DNA from: Phyto melanocephala
Taxonomy: Eukaryota > Arthropoda > Insecta > Diptera > Rhinophoridae
DNA: 64,000 nucleotides
Reading direction: 5' to 3'
NCBI GenBank assembly: GCA_941918925.1
Contig: OW799233.1
Span: 108,369,833 to 108,433,832 of the forward strand
The position numbers and the translations under genes were made by a program. Positions 34,950 to 46,343 of the stretch are shown piece after piece; the first letter of the stretch is position 1, and every line of letters starts with the position of its first letter. Below the pieces are notes generated by a model that was not told the DNA's origin, did not search any database, and saw only the letters and a program-made list of their open reading frames with translations.

Positions 34950-35410
34950 ATGAAGTGCGCAGTGGGCAAATGCATGCCAAACGATAGAAAGAAATCAAGT
35001 GAGATATTGTGTTCAAACCTAATTTTGTGCGTGTTTTTAATATACATATCTTATCTTAAATGTGTTTTTACACTTTTCAAAAAAACAATGAGCAACAAAG
35101 AAAGCTTTGGATAACATTTTGCAAACGGTAGGACACCATCAAGATACTTAGGGAGAAACTTTGCTCATTGCATTTTAAGCCGGACGATTTTGAAAAAAAA
35201 TTTTAAATGGGTAAGTTAGAAGTATAATGGTTTGCGCAGTTCTTTATTTAATAAGTGTGTACAGGATGTAGTAATAGAGCAACTTTAAAATTGAAACCGG
35301 GAGCAGTTCCGACTATAGATGCCACTGATATAGCTACTGAAACGGAAATAATACCATGTGCAGAGGAAGCGAAAAAAGCCAATTGTGACACAAATGAAGA
35401 CAGTTCGTAA
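34950..35410 (+). pseudogene. THAP-domain gene remnant, three exons
   Basis: Exon 1 (34950-34998) reads MKCAVGKCMPNDRKKS, carrying the first two cysteines of a THAP zinc finger, and ends at a GTGAG donor. The exon 2 frame (about 35073-35210) reads FQKNNEQQRKLWITFCKR, a TAG stop, DTIKILREKLCSLHFKPDDF and EKKF, then a TAA stop. LCSLHF supplies the C and H of the C2CH set, and RKLWITFCKR holds the conserved tryptophan. It ends at GTAAGT. Exon 3 (35265-35410), after ACAG, continues in frame with RATLKLKPGAVPTIDAT; AVPT is the diagnostic THAP C-terminal motif. The presumed first intron has no AG acceptor and two stops interrupt exon 2, so it is dead. Retained introns argue against a processed copy. 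THAP domains occur in host regulators and in P-element-type transposases; I cannot tell which. Confidence 0.8.
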
Positions 35411-37078
35411 CTTTACATGAACAATTTAGAAGTTGAAATGTATGCACATATCGCACTATATCCACAAAAGGGTATTAAATTTTCATTTGAGGTCAAAAAC
35501 TGTTTGTACTTACATTGAAAGTCCGAATACATAACAGTAATCAAAAAAAAAAAAAAACTACGAGTAATATAAAAAAAAATTTTCTCATAAAATTATTTAT
35601 GGGAAACATTAAGAAATTGTCCCACTGTCATGTTTAAATGTCGGACTGTTTCGTGACGTCATTTAACCCACCTGCGCAGAACATTCAATTTTTGAGTTCA
35701 AGTTGTCGTAATCTTTCTTCTATCATTCTTGATAAACAAGCAAAATTAAAAAAAAAATATTAAAAAAATATATTTTTAATTTTAAATTTAAAATGTGATT
35801 GTTGCTAAAGTTTATATGTTTCCCTTGTTTTTATGAAGCCCCTCAAATAACAGAAAAATGTGGCTCACATTAGTAACAAATCCTGCTAGACTGTAGTTTA
35901 AGATAATCGAATACTTAATTTATTATTTCTTATTGCTATTGGACATCCACTACGTATCAGCCCCAATGTGCATTATTTTATAAATTTTATAATATTCGCC
36001 GTAGTTGTAGCAATAGAAAATTAATTGATGTGAAAGAAAACATCTATCCACTATACAGGCATGCAATTGTACACATCTATGTATGTGTAACAAGTAATAT
36101 GTACCTAAGGTACACAATAAATGCATATGTAGTTACATAAGTAGATATGTATGTATATTAGTATATGCAAGTGTAAATAACTAAGTATACATACTGATTT
36201 TAAACATCCTTTAGAGCTCTCTCATCATTTAACCATGTGTGTATATGAATGAACCGTTTTCCAATTTTGTATACATTTCAATCCAAACATACACATTTGC
36301 ACTCGTACCTTTAACAGTTTGAATTGTTTCTCTTTGCAGTTCAAAATTTGTTTAACTATTGTTGCAACTTTTACATGTTGTTACTACTTATAATTCACAT
36401 TTTTGTTTTTTTTTTTCTTTGCCTTTTGTATTGCTATTTTACAGTTAGTGCTATTTGTTATTATGCGATATTAGAGAACCGCGGGTGTTTACAGCAAATT
36501 GTTTATATTTTAACAAGACTTTCTTCATTTATATACATATAAAGCGTTACAAACTTTTAGTTAGTAAAAAAAACTAACAGCTAAAGTAAATAAGTAAGAA
36601 GGAAGAAGAAACGAGGCTGCCTGCATATGTAATACGTAAAGTCTTAAAAAGTCTGTAAATTATTCCACATATTCACAAACAATTTAGAAAATGAATATGT
36701 ATAGCAAAATTTGGCTGCACAAACATTTTAATACTTAATTTAGTTCCTCTTTTTTTTCCTACGTGCAACAGCGTTAAATATTTAACAAAATATTCAATTG
36801 CATTTTTGTGCAAAACAAGCAAACTGTAGCATATTTAAGTTAATTTTTAAAATATCAAGAAAAGTTTAAATGTTATTAATAAAGCAAGAGGTTTTATAAA
36901 AAGACTATTTTTACAATATTACTGAAGGCTTTTGACAAAACATTGTAACGATTGCTAGAGTTTTGTAAGATATCACTGTAGGAGCAAGGCGCTATTTAGA
37001 TTCGGCCGTGCTCGTCGGTGGTGGTGGGTTAAGTGTGTTCCCATACATTGCAGAGAAAATATTCTATTTTATTTATCA
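35411..37078. other. No recognised gene
   Basis: AT-rich DNA. A GATTCGGCCGTGCTCG word with GGTGGTGGTGGG at 36999-37025 looks like a scrap of an INE-1-like 3' end. The 72-codon frame at 36324 is hydrophobic from T-runs and unconvincing. Confidence 0.4.
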
Positions 37079-37940
37079 CTAGCCAAACCCGGCGCGCGTT
37101 GCTACGCCCCTTAATGAATCGAAATGCATTCTGAATTTTAATTGAATATCAAGTGCAAAAACCTAAAAATTATAATTTTTTTATGGGCGTGGCATTTCCC
37201 ACTTTTCTAGTCACGAAAATGTAAAGTCATAAGAGCTCAATATGTGTGCAAAGTTTCAGAAGAATCGGACCAGTGCAAGTATCCCAAAATTAAAATTGTT
37301 TTTATGGGCGTGGCCTTGCCCACTTTTCTAATCACGAAATTGTAAAGTCATAATAGCTCAATATGTGTGCAAAGTTTCAGAATAATCGGTCCAGTGCAAG
37401 TACCTCAAAATGATACCTTTTTTTTCTGGGCGTGGCACTGCCCACTTTTCTAATCTTGAAATTATTAAGTCATGACAGCTCAATATGTGTGCAAAGTTTC
37501 AGAGAAATCGGTCTGATGCAAGTACCTCTAAATTATAGACTTTTTTATGGGCGTGGCCCCGCCCACTTTTTTAATCACGAAGTTATAAAGTCACGACAGC
37601 TTAATATGTGTGCAAAGTTTCAGAAAAATCGGTCCAGTGCAAGTACCTCAAAGTTAAAACTTTTTTAGGGGCGTGGCCCCGCCCACTTTTCTTATCACGA
37701 AATTATTTAGTCATGACAGCTCGATATGTGTGCAAAGTTTCAGAAAAATCGGTCAAGTGCAAGTAGCTAAAACTGATAACTAATTTTTTATGGGCGTGGC
37801 CCCGCCCACTTTTTTTCATCCATAAACACTCCCCGGTATGTGTACAACAACTTACCAAAGTTTGAGCCCGATCGGTTTTGCAGTTTCAGAGTCTATAGGT
37901 AACACACACACACACAGAGTTTCACTTTTATATATATAGA
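37079..37940 (-). mobile_element. Non-autonomous Helitron, family C copy 2
   Basis: On the reverse strand it begins TCTATATATATAAAAGTG after host A and ends GCGCGCCGGGTTTGGCTAG before host T, with the GCGT-AGCA-ACGC hairpin. The interior has six units of about 121 bp (GGGCGTGGC at about 37183, 37307, 37428, 37549, 37670 and 37791). Its 5' terminus lacks the TCT just before TCTATATA that copies 1 and 3 have. Confidence 0.87.
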
Positions 37941-38485
37941 TTTATTAGAGATTTATAATTTTAGATAGACAAAATTGTTGATGAATGAAGTATAGCTTGA
38001 GATGTTAATTGGCACAGTACCTTGATTTTTTTTTTTTTTTTTTAATTTAGAAAAGGATAACAAAAAGAAATTTCAAAAACTGAACTATTTTTAATAAAAT
38101 TTAGGAATCTAAGATGAAGTGATTTTAGTATTGAATTATTTAGGATTTATATCCAACCAACATTCTGTAAAAATTTGTAGTTTATAACCTAAATTAAAAC
38201 GTTAAAAAACTTTTTGGCCTTTTTGGTTTGTTAACAACACAAACAGTAAAATAGCAAAAAAAAAATCTGATGAATCTGTGTTTTTTTTTTTTGCTGAAGG
38301 TGAGCCAACCACACGCAAAGAAAAACCATGGTTACGACATGATCACGATGGTCATATTATATTCTTTATACCAATATTTGGTTGCCGAAAACAAGTAATA
38401 GTTAAATTTATTTTATTTCATCATATACTTTAACCTTAACTTAAATAACCAAGCATTTGTTTGCATTGTATCATTAAATGTTTAT

Positions 38486-39270
38486 TATACCCTTCACACA
38501 GTGAAAAAGGGTATATATAAGTTTGTCATTTCGTGTGAATTTTCTACAATTTTCATTTCCGACCCCATAAAGTATATATTTTCTGAAACCTTATGAATAG
38601 GGGAGTCGATTAAGCTCTGTCAGTCTGTCCGTGTGTATGTTGAAATCAACTTTTTAAAATATTAAAATATCAGAAATATTCGGGAGTAGATCGGTATTGA
38701 AAATCAGAAACATCGGTACATAAACAACTGAGATATGAGCAAAAACCCACGACCACCTCGATTTTTTTTCACAAAAAAATCATTACAACAACAACATACA
38801 TACATACAAACGTGTATACTGGTTAGAGAAAACGTGGCATCGAATCCCAGCTGAGCCAAAAAAAAATTTTTTTTATTTTTTTTTTTTATTTTTAATCTAA
38901 TATATTATTTATATTTTTATTATTATTTTTTTTTTTTTATTTTTTTTTTTGTTTTATATTTATTATATATATTTGAATTATTTTTTTTTAAATTTTTTTT
39001 TTTAAATTTTTTTTTAAATTTTTTTTTTTAATTTTTTTTTAAATTTTTTTTTATTTTTTTTATTTTTTCGTTTTTTTATTTTGTTTTTTTAACATACATA
39101 CGTGAATTTATAATTTTACAATGGGATGTTTTTATATATGTATGTTTTTTATATGTATGTACGTATTTCATATGGGATGAATGGTGATACAAACTACTGT
39201 TATTGCATGACTACACGTTGTGAAGAGTATATAAGATTCGGCACGGCCGAATATAGCGCTTTTACTTGTT
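38486..39270 (+). mobile_element. INE-1/DINE-1-like element, A-type copy 4
   Basis: TATACCCTTCACACAGTG at the 5' end and TGTGAAGAGTATATAAG, the ATTCGGC-ACG-GCCGAAT hairpin and TTTTACTTGTT at the 3' end. The GTCY run is nearly deleted (GTCAGTCTGTCCGTGTG). The tRNA-like half is at 38819-38857. A deletion has removed the GCCCCCCGACATAGG block present in the other copies. Confidence 0.87.
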
Positions 39271-39479
39271 TTTTGATATGATTGTCGTTTAAAGATAGTG
39301 ATAGTAATGATTAAAAAAAAAAACTAATCCGACAAAAATTACATTATATTCCAAAGCATTAAAAATTACAAAAAGCACTGGAAAACAGCATGTCATGCAT
39401 GAGATTTTTTACATGAATGTTTATCGTTTTCCACGCTGATTTCAAAAATATATATGCCGTTTTCATGTAGCAGCTCTAG

Positions 39480-41050
39480 TTTTCGAGTTATGAATTGACA
39501 TAATTTTTCATTGAAAATGCACTGAATGAAATTTTCTTTTTTCTGGATACTCTAGAGTAAGATGTTATATGAGTACCATTTTGAATGATCCAACAATAAT
39601 CAGCCATCATATATTCATTCCAGTGCACCTGATACCTCTCCTCCATAGTGCGAATATCCTGGTGAAAGCGCTCTCCTTGTTCCTCGCTTAGGTCACCAAG
39701 ATTTTCAGGAAAATAGTCTAGATGGCTGTGAAGTTAGTGAGGCTTATTACTCATGTTGCATCCAAGCCGCTGGAGGTGTATCAGCAACTGTTCAACGTGC
39801 TGAATGTAGCCGTCACATTTCCTATTGCACAAAAAATTCCTCACTACCCAAACAAACTCTTCTCATGCACATTTCTCGACAGCTGTCATATGGTTGTTGA
39901 AAATTTTATCATCTATCAACTTCCTGATTTGTGGGCAATCGAAAATACCACCTTTAATTTTCTCACTACTCAATTTTGGAAACACTTTTACAATGTATTT
40001 GAAAATTCGCCATCTTTGTTAAGAACGAAGATGTACATGGGTGCTGTGGTGTTGATGTGTCGTTAATACTCAAAACTGGTCTTATGGCAGATTTTAAGTT
40101 TAGATATATCCACTTAGAGCAATTTTTATGGTTTATTCCTATGATTTTCGTTATACAGAAATAACAGTCGGTATGATGGTTGGATGGTTCACGCCAAATC
40201 ATAGGAGCTTTGTACTTAAAAGTGGGTCTTTTTTTTGTTTGCCCACAGTCGCAAAAATTCAGCACATGTTTTACATACCAATTTTGGTATCCAAGGTTTA
40301 GCGTTTAATGGCAACGGAAACCCAAAGTAGTCCAAGTATGCCTTTTTCACAAAGTCCGACACATTTAAGGCTGGGGCACAATGAATCCGTCGTCCGTCAA
40401 ACTTCAACTTTTTCAACTGACATCAACGTATTGACGGAGAGGGGTTGGCACAATCAGTACTTTGTGTTGACGGATCATAAGTCAAGTTAAATTGTTGACT
40501 GCTGCGACAAATCAAAAACAAACAGCGCCGACTGAAGGCCGATAATATTTACATAATTTTTTTTTTACTTATCTTCACAATAACAAAAAATTAATAAAAC
40601 AAAAAAATATTTTTTTAAGAAAATGTCAATTTTGCTTTAAATTCATACAATCTATATATAAAAAAAAGAGTTTTGAACCGAAAACAACTGTATGCTTCTG
40701 TGGCGCCTCATGCATCACAAAAAAGTACGGCGGCTGCTGTAAAGCCGGTTGACTTCGCTTTTTGCGCACAACCATATGGTAGTTGTCAAAGTACTCGACG
40801 TACGCCAAAAGTTAAAAGTTGGTCAACTTTTGTACTTTGCGTTAACGGAGATGTACTGAATGTGACAACACTTATAAGAAAACATGTATTTTAACTAAGT
40901 TGTCAGTTGAAAAAGTTGAAGTTTGACGGACGACTGATTCATTGTGCCCCAGCCTTTAAACGAAATTTTTGGAACATACATATATTCTCCACAAATAACA
41001 CAAAAACAATCAGGATTATTTAAACACGTTCTTCTTCTTGAGGAACACAT
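39480..41050 (-). pseudogene. Decayed transposase related to the one at 57764, split by a MITE
   Basis: Reading on the reverse strand, the N-terminal part gives RTCLNNPDCFCVICGEYM (41045-40960), parallel to DNFCNVCGQF of the 57-kb gene. After the MITE at 40369-40954 it continues NVSDFVKKAYLDYFGFPLPL, KPWIPKLVCKTCAEFLRLWA and APMIWREPSNHHTDCYFC. These match HYLNYFGISP, PWTPKSLCDLCYIILTNWA and TPMMWKKPLCHSTDCYFC. The middle of the protein is deleted. The C-terminal part resumes with KIKGGIFDCPQIRKLI, HSHLDYFPENLGDLSEEQGE and RFHQDIRTMEERYQ, the same order as KIKEGV, LDFFPENLGDVSDEHGE and RFHQELKAMERRYQ. Frames shift several times. It is a distinct, older family member rather than a copy of the 57-kb element. 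Confidence 0.8.
40369..40954. mobile_element. MITE, 586 bp, with 54-bp inverted repeats
   Basis: The left end GGCTGGGGCACAATGAATC, then GTCGTCCGTCAAACTTCAAC and TTTTTCAACTGACA, is mirrored at the right end with one mismatch over about 54 bp. TTTAA directly flanks both sides (40364-40368 and 40955-40959); with an extra A in the repeat this can also be read as a TTA duplication, as in PIF/Harbinger elements. The interior has no coding sequence. It interrupts the decayed transposase frame, so it is younger than that gene's decay or contemporary with it. Confidence 0.85.
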
Positions 41051-41529
41051 ACTGAAATTTGTAAAGGAACTAGTTAAGTTACACCGCTATTGATATAAAC
41101 TATCGACTACTTATGTGAATTTAAGACGGTACCTGTATCTCACTAACTAGAGCTGCTACAATGAATCAGAGGGTAGATTTAAAATCAGCGCCCCAAATTA
41201 GTAAACAACAGTAGAAAATCTTTATGCAACAAAAAAAGTGTTATTTTGTTTTTCTGTGTAATCATTAAATGATATGTGAGACAACAGTATGATTAGAAAG
41301 CAATCAAGAAATTATTTTTTATAATAATATTTTAAATAAACTTTTAATATTTTTAAAGTTTGATTTGTCAAAAAAATTAACAAAAAATCTGAAAAAACTA
41401 AAGAAATTTAAAAATAAACGAGAAAATAGAAAAAATATTGATATAAAAATTGCAATTAAAATGCCAAGTACAGTTAGTTTATCTAACTTAAAGCAAAATG
41501 CAATAATTTGCCATAAAAAACAAAGGTAG

Positions 41530-41690
41530 TCGATTTAAACTATAGTCATATATATGGTTATTGCATGATACTTAAAACATAAAAATGATAATTGGCAACC
41601 ATTATATGTTTTAACGATAATCATACAATTCAATCATAGTATGTTGCTCTTCGATTATGATTACCACAACCATAATTTTTTCTTTGCGTG
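41530..41690 (-). repeat. CACGCAAAG-family repeat, right end copy
   Basis: Reverse complement of a sequence about 150 bp long that is also present at 23292-23445. Shared words include GAAGAGCAACATACTATGAT, AAACATATAATGGTTGCC and TTATCATT. It carries the outer end CACGCAAAG. Confidence 0.7.
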
Positions 41691-42846
41691 AACTCAAACT
41701 AGAAAACAATATATCCTTGATGGATCTGAAGCCTTATTCTGTAACTCGCTAAAGCTAAATCTCTATCGCTAAAGCTCTAAAAAATATATTCAGAGTTATT
41801 TGTAACCTGAGTCTCCAAGTAAACAGCCCTGCAACCTCATTATGTTACACGCTAAGGCTAAATCTCTATCACTAAAACCCTAAAAAATAAATTTACAGAT
41901 TTTTGGCTAACATATATTCTTTCAATATATTTTTAGAGTTTTAGCGATAGAGATTTAGCTTTAGCGAGTTACAGAATAAGGTTGCTGGTTCTTACAATGA
42001 TGAAAAGATCTGGATATTATTAATAGTATAATCCGAAATCCGATCGAATTGGTTAGCACTCGATGCCACAATATCTTTGTAACTTGAAACCACTGTAATA
42101 CGAAATATATCTAAGCCACTGACAATTCACACAACGACAAACCTTTCTCACCTGTAATTTCAATGTTCTTATTTTTTAACAAAAATACCAGCCCAGTGGT
42201 CCAATATTATTGGATTTTACACAATGTCACTAAAATATTTATTCTATTTAACTTTTTTCCTTACAATTTATTTAAAATACTACAACCGTTTTGTTTAGAA
42301 AAAATTTTCAAATTTAAAAATTTATTTTTCTTGAGTTGACAAATTTGAAAACCAAAATGAAACCTACTTTACAAAATCTAAATTGTTGCAAATGAACTTA
42401 TACCAAGTAGAATTTGATTACAGCCAAACAAAACAATTAGTAAAACTAAAATTTTTAATAGTTAAAATTTTGACCAATTTTACTTCAATTATAACATCAC
42501 AACATCTTAAGCCGAGATAATTTAATTCTCAAGTTTCAAACGATGAGATGCTCTGCTTACACTAATCGGAATTTATCTTCGTATAAGACTATGAGAGATA
42601 TCAAGTAATAACATAATTATCTATTCTGACTTTAGTTAAGTCACGTTTTTTTTTACTTTCATAAAAAAATAAAAATTATATTATTTACCAAATTTGCAGT
42701 GATGTCTCTAAACTACTTCCATTTTAATATTTAAAAGACTTATCAAGCACTGAGTAAATATATGCAAGTTTACGATTGTCAACTACAATTCGAAGTTATA
42801 AGAACAAAAAGACATCAATGAAATCACTACTAAGCACTACACCCAT
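41691..42846. other. No gene; short inverted motif CGCTAAAGCTAAATC
   Basis: Between 41735 and 41985 the words CTGTAACTCGCTAAAGC and its complement GCTTTAGCGAGTTACAG, with AGAGATTTAGC, form a roughly 245-bp foldback (41738-41980), probably another MITE (TATTCTGTAACTCGC against GCGAGTTACAGAATA). The rest is AT-rich with nothing recognised. Confidence 0.5.
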
Positions 42847-43128
42847 CTAAGCAAAATTTCCAGCTACACAGACGCCAATATTTCTTTCAAATCCCTTTAT
42901 ACAAATAAAAACGTTTGAAAAATGTTTAAGGAAGTCCTTTATACTTTTCTGATGTATGGGCGATTTGGCCCTTTGAATAATAGTCTCAAAGGGCTTGATA
43001 ATTTTAGAATCGTCGTCAGTGCTTATAATACTCTGTGCAGAATAGCTACGATTATGAGTACTATCTGTTAAAATTATTAACAGTCGGTTAATTAATTGAT
43101 CACTAGAAATCGAATCTTGTATTCCCAC
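42847..43128 (-). other. 93-codon open frame of unknown nature
   Basis: The frame (MGIQDSISSDQLINRL at the start, then SIISTDDDSKIIKPFETIIQ, RAKSPIHQKSIKDFLKHF and KGFERNIGVCVAGNFA) has a more protein-like composition than most chance frames here, with mixed charged and polar residues and no homopolymer runs. I do not recognise a family. It could be an exon, a transposon fragment or chance. No convincing splice sites or neighbours support it. Confidence 0.25.
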
Positions 43129-43770
43129 CGTATGTCCATAGTAAATAATATCAATTGCTTATAAATATGTATTTAGAACTCATAAAAGAGTCAACGATAA
43201 AATAAAAATTTTACACCGCAATCAAATAATTTTATCTGTAAAATTCATCAAACTTTTTTTCGCATCCACCCAACGACATATTGTATTAAAAACTGTATAA
43301 GCACGTACGCTTAAGTACCACTTTTATTTTAATTTAATTTACTTTACTTTAAGCCAGGCCAGACTAGATCTTGCCGATAACCATAAAAAACACACTTGCA
43401 AATTTTATCACTGCCTTTAAAAGTGGTAGTAAAAATAACAGTAAATTTTTATATTTTATATTCATAACACTTGTTGACACGACGACTTGGCTTTAAAAAC
43501 TGTTTAAAAGAAACTTGTTTTTCATGTTTGTTTTTTGTCATTCATAAAGTCAATGTCAAGATCATGTATGATCTAACAACAGCTGAAAATGTAAATGAAC
43601 AATTTATAGGTATTTATGAATAATTTTGCAGACAATTAAGAGATGTTTATCTCAAGCATTTTAAAGTTTCTAGTTTGGTATTAGTTAAAAATATTAAAAA
43701 ATAACTTTATTTTAATTGCTTACAAATTTTTCACTTTTTTTTTAAATATGTGTTTAAACTTTTGAAATGG
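43129..43770. other. No recognised feature
   Basis: AT-rich DNA with no gene or element end seen. Confidence 0.4.
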
Positions 43771-44477
43771 TATACACGGTTCGAATTGCAAAAAAGGGTA
43801 TATATAGGTTTGTCATTCCGTGTGAAATTTCTACAATTTTCATTTCCAACCGCATAAAGTATATATTTTCTGAAAGCTTATGAATAGGGGAGTCTATTAA
43901 GCTCTGTCAGTCTGTCAGTCTGTCCGTCTGACCGTCTGTCCGTGTGTATGTTGAAATCAACCTTTTAAAGCCCCCCGAAATCGCATGGACCCGGGTGAGG
44001 TATTAAAATATCAGAAATATTCGGGAGTAGATCGGTATTGAAAATCAGAAACATCGGTACATAAACAACTGAGATATGAGCAAAAACCCACGACCACCTC
44101 GATTTTTTTTCACAAAAATAACATTACAACAACAACATACATACAAACTTGTATATTGGTTAAAGTAAACGTGGGATCGAATCCCAGCTGAGCCAAAAAA
44201 ATTTTTTTTTTATTTTTTTATATTTTTTTTTTAATTTTTTTTATATTTTTTTTTTATTTTTTATTTAATATATTATTTATATTTTTATTATTTTTTTTTT
44301 ATTTTTTTTTTTAATTTTTTTTTTATTTTTTTTTTTTTTTTTTTTTGTTTTATATTTATTATTTATATTTTAATTATTTTTTTTTAAATTTTTTTTTTAT
44401 ATTTTTTTTTTAATTTTTTTTTTTTTTTTTTAACATACATACGTTAATTTTTAATGTTTTTATATGTATGTACACAT
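43771..44477 (+). mobile_element. INE-1/DINE-1-like element, A-type copy 5, 3'-truncated
   Basis: The 5' end is degenerate (TATACACGGTTCGAATTGC then AAAAAAGGGTATATATAGG). The core, GTCY run and tRNA-like half (44157-44194, TGGGATCGAATCCCAGCTGA) are present, then a long A/T-run block. It stops near ATGTATGTACACATT without the 3' hairpin. Some substitutions, such as CCGAAATCGCATGG, mark it as older than copies 1-4. Confidence 0.8.
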
Positions 44478-44555
44478 TATTATCGTATTGAAGTAAATTT
44501 AAAAATTTTAAATATTTGTAAATAAAAAAATACTTTTCGATTACTAAATGTTATT

Positions 44556-44606
44556 ATAGAGATTATAACATGACTGTCGTGATCATGTCGTAACCAAGAT
44601 TTAAAT
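44556..44606 (-). repeat. CACGCAAAG-family end, diverged
   Basis: GATCATGTCGTAACCAAG, preceded by ATAACATGACTGTCGT, is the reverse complement of the inner part of the end at 38312-38370 (GGTTACGACATGATCACG, GGTCATATTATA). The outermost CACGCAAAG is not preserved. Confidence 0.55.
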
Positions 44607-44847
44607 CTGAATATAACTATATAATTTTATGAATAATTAAATAAAATACGCTATAAATAGGACAACCTATAATATTTTCTTTGTTGTAAATTTTTCAGAA
44701 TTCAAAATTCCACACTTAATTTATTCTCCTCTTTTGATAAAAGTACGGGATTTTAAAGCTATTGAACACAAAATGCAACTTAGTAATTAGTAATTAAATT
44801 TTGCAATAAAGAGTTAAATAGATGATATTTACAACCAACATGTAACC

Positions 44848-44935
44848 ACCGATCAGAGAGTGCTGATGATGAAATCGTAGCTGGTTTCGAAAATGCATTC
44901 CACTCGGCTAGTGTCGGTAGAAATATAATTTTTCA
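44848..44935 (+). repeat. Dispersed GTGCTGATGATGAA repeat, copy 2
   Basis: ACCGATCAGAGAGTGCTGAT, GATGAAATCGTAGCTGG, TTTCGAAAATGCATTCCACT and CGGCTAGTGTCGG. The longest of three copies; it matches 61018 over about 60 bp and 31799 over about 38 bp. Confidence 0.65.
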
Positions 44936-46343
44936 AGATTTATTCTTTCATTTATCACAATTAAAAAAATTCTTTGTAAAAATAAAGAATATTAAATATG
45001 AACTCAAGCCTGATTAAAAATTTAAAAATATTTTGCAATAACTTAACATTTCCTATACAAATCTGACGTGCATTATTACGAATAAAATAAGTACGTTATT
45101 ATTGATCTTATATTGGAAACAGTGAAAAATCAAATCAAAACAAGTTTAAATTATTTAAATAAACAAACAATCAGATGCTGACAACTTAAGTCAACATGAT
45201 AGACATTTCAATGTAAACAAAAATATTGATAGAAATCATTTCACAAAAGCAAACAAAAATAATACAACGTTTCATATATTGTCTGATAAAACTATCAAAG
45301 TTTTATTAAATTTAAAAAAAGTGTAATAAAAATTATTGCAATAATATTTAAAAAACAAAAACTGAAATACCATCTACTTTTTCATAATTTGTATAAAGTC
45401 ATAAATTTAGTGCCAAAAGAAAATAACATACACTAACTACAAAGTTTTAAAATGAATTATGTTTTCGCTTTTTAGAACGCAAAAAAATAATAAAACAGAA
45501 CTATGAAAATACGAGTAAATCTAACTCAAGAAGTATTCTCGAACATAACTAAAGTTACTTGTATATAAGCTTTTGATCCATCAATATTTTTTGGATAAAT
45601 AAAATTTACTCTACGTACTTACAATTCTTATACTCTACGTACAACTGCTGCTGACAGACGTCATAATATAAATTATTTTGCTTTGAAATGTTTTAAAGAA
45701 AGAAAAAAATAAGGACAGGAGGCAAAGAGTGAGAAGAAGCCTTCTTCACAGTTTGTTACAACAATGGCTAAAGAGAAAAAATAGTTGGGAAGAAAATTAA
45801 AAAAGAAAATCAACTAAACTTTATGATACCAACTGGTATTCTTTTGTAACAAATTGTTGAAAATTCTCTTTTAACAACTTCTGTCTTAGTTGCTTCTTAT
45901 TCTCTCATTTCATTTATTTCGGAATGCAATTTTTTCTCTATTCGTATTTTTTTTAGTTTGTTGTTGCAATGCATACATACGTACATATACAGCTGCAACT
46001 TAAAAAAATTGCAACATTTTGTTAAATTTCTTTACAAGTTCAATAATAAAGTTCTTAATTCATTGTGCACTAGAGAGGTGGTGAGGAAAAAAACAACAAT
46101 AATAACGAATAAAAATAAATTGAAAAATTTATGTAAGTGATTAAAGAATTTAAAATGCACTTTTACTGCTATTACACTCGATCCACATTTTTAGTTTTTA
46201 ATTTTCGGCAGAGAAATTGTCAAAAATATTCCATAAAAATAATTTTCTAACGATTATCCTAAATTTAAGTTTAATTGAAAATTTAACCAAAAATTCTCCG
46301 AACACGAAAATGTTTACAAGTTTTCTAAACTATAAAAAGATAT
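44936..46343. other. No recognised feature
   Basis: AT-rich DNA without a supported gene, RNA gene or element end. Confidence 0.4.

Larger units (their letters stand above)
38312..41690 (-). mobile_element. Candidate DNA transposon with CACGCAAAG ends
   Basis: The left end reads CACGCAAAGAAAAACCATGG. The right end, reversed, reads CACGCAAAGAAAAAATTATG, then GGTTGTGGTAATCATAATCG. The decayed transposase at 39480-41050 lies between them, as does the A-type element at 38486-39270. The proposal that these ends and that transposase form one element is an inference from their positions: no target duplication is visible and the ends are diverged. The same termini occur alone at 4688, 23292 and 44556. 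Confidence 0.4.

Noticed and set aside
37160..37920. CRISPR-like array of about 121-bp units
   Set aside because: Units are tandem and contiguous without unique spacers, lie inside Helitron termini and recur in three such elements. This is an internal minisatellite in a eukaryotic transposon.
39722..40066. 114-codon plus-strand gene
   Set aside because: It is the antisense of the decayed transposase whose C-terminal motifs read correctly on the reverse strand.
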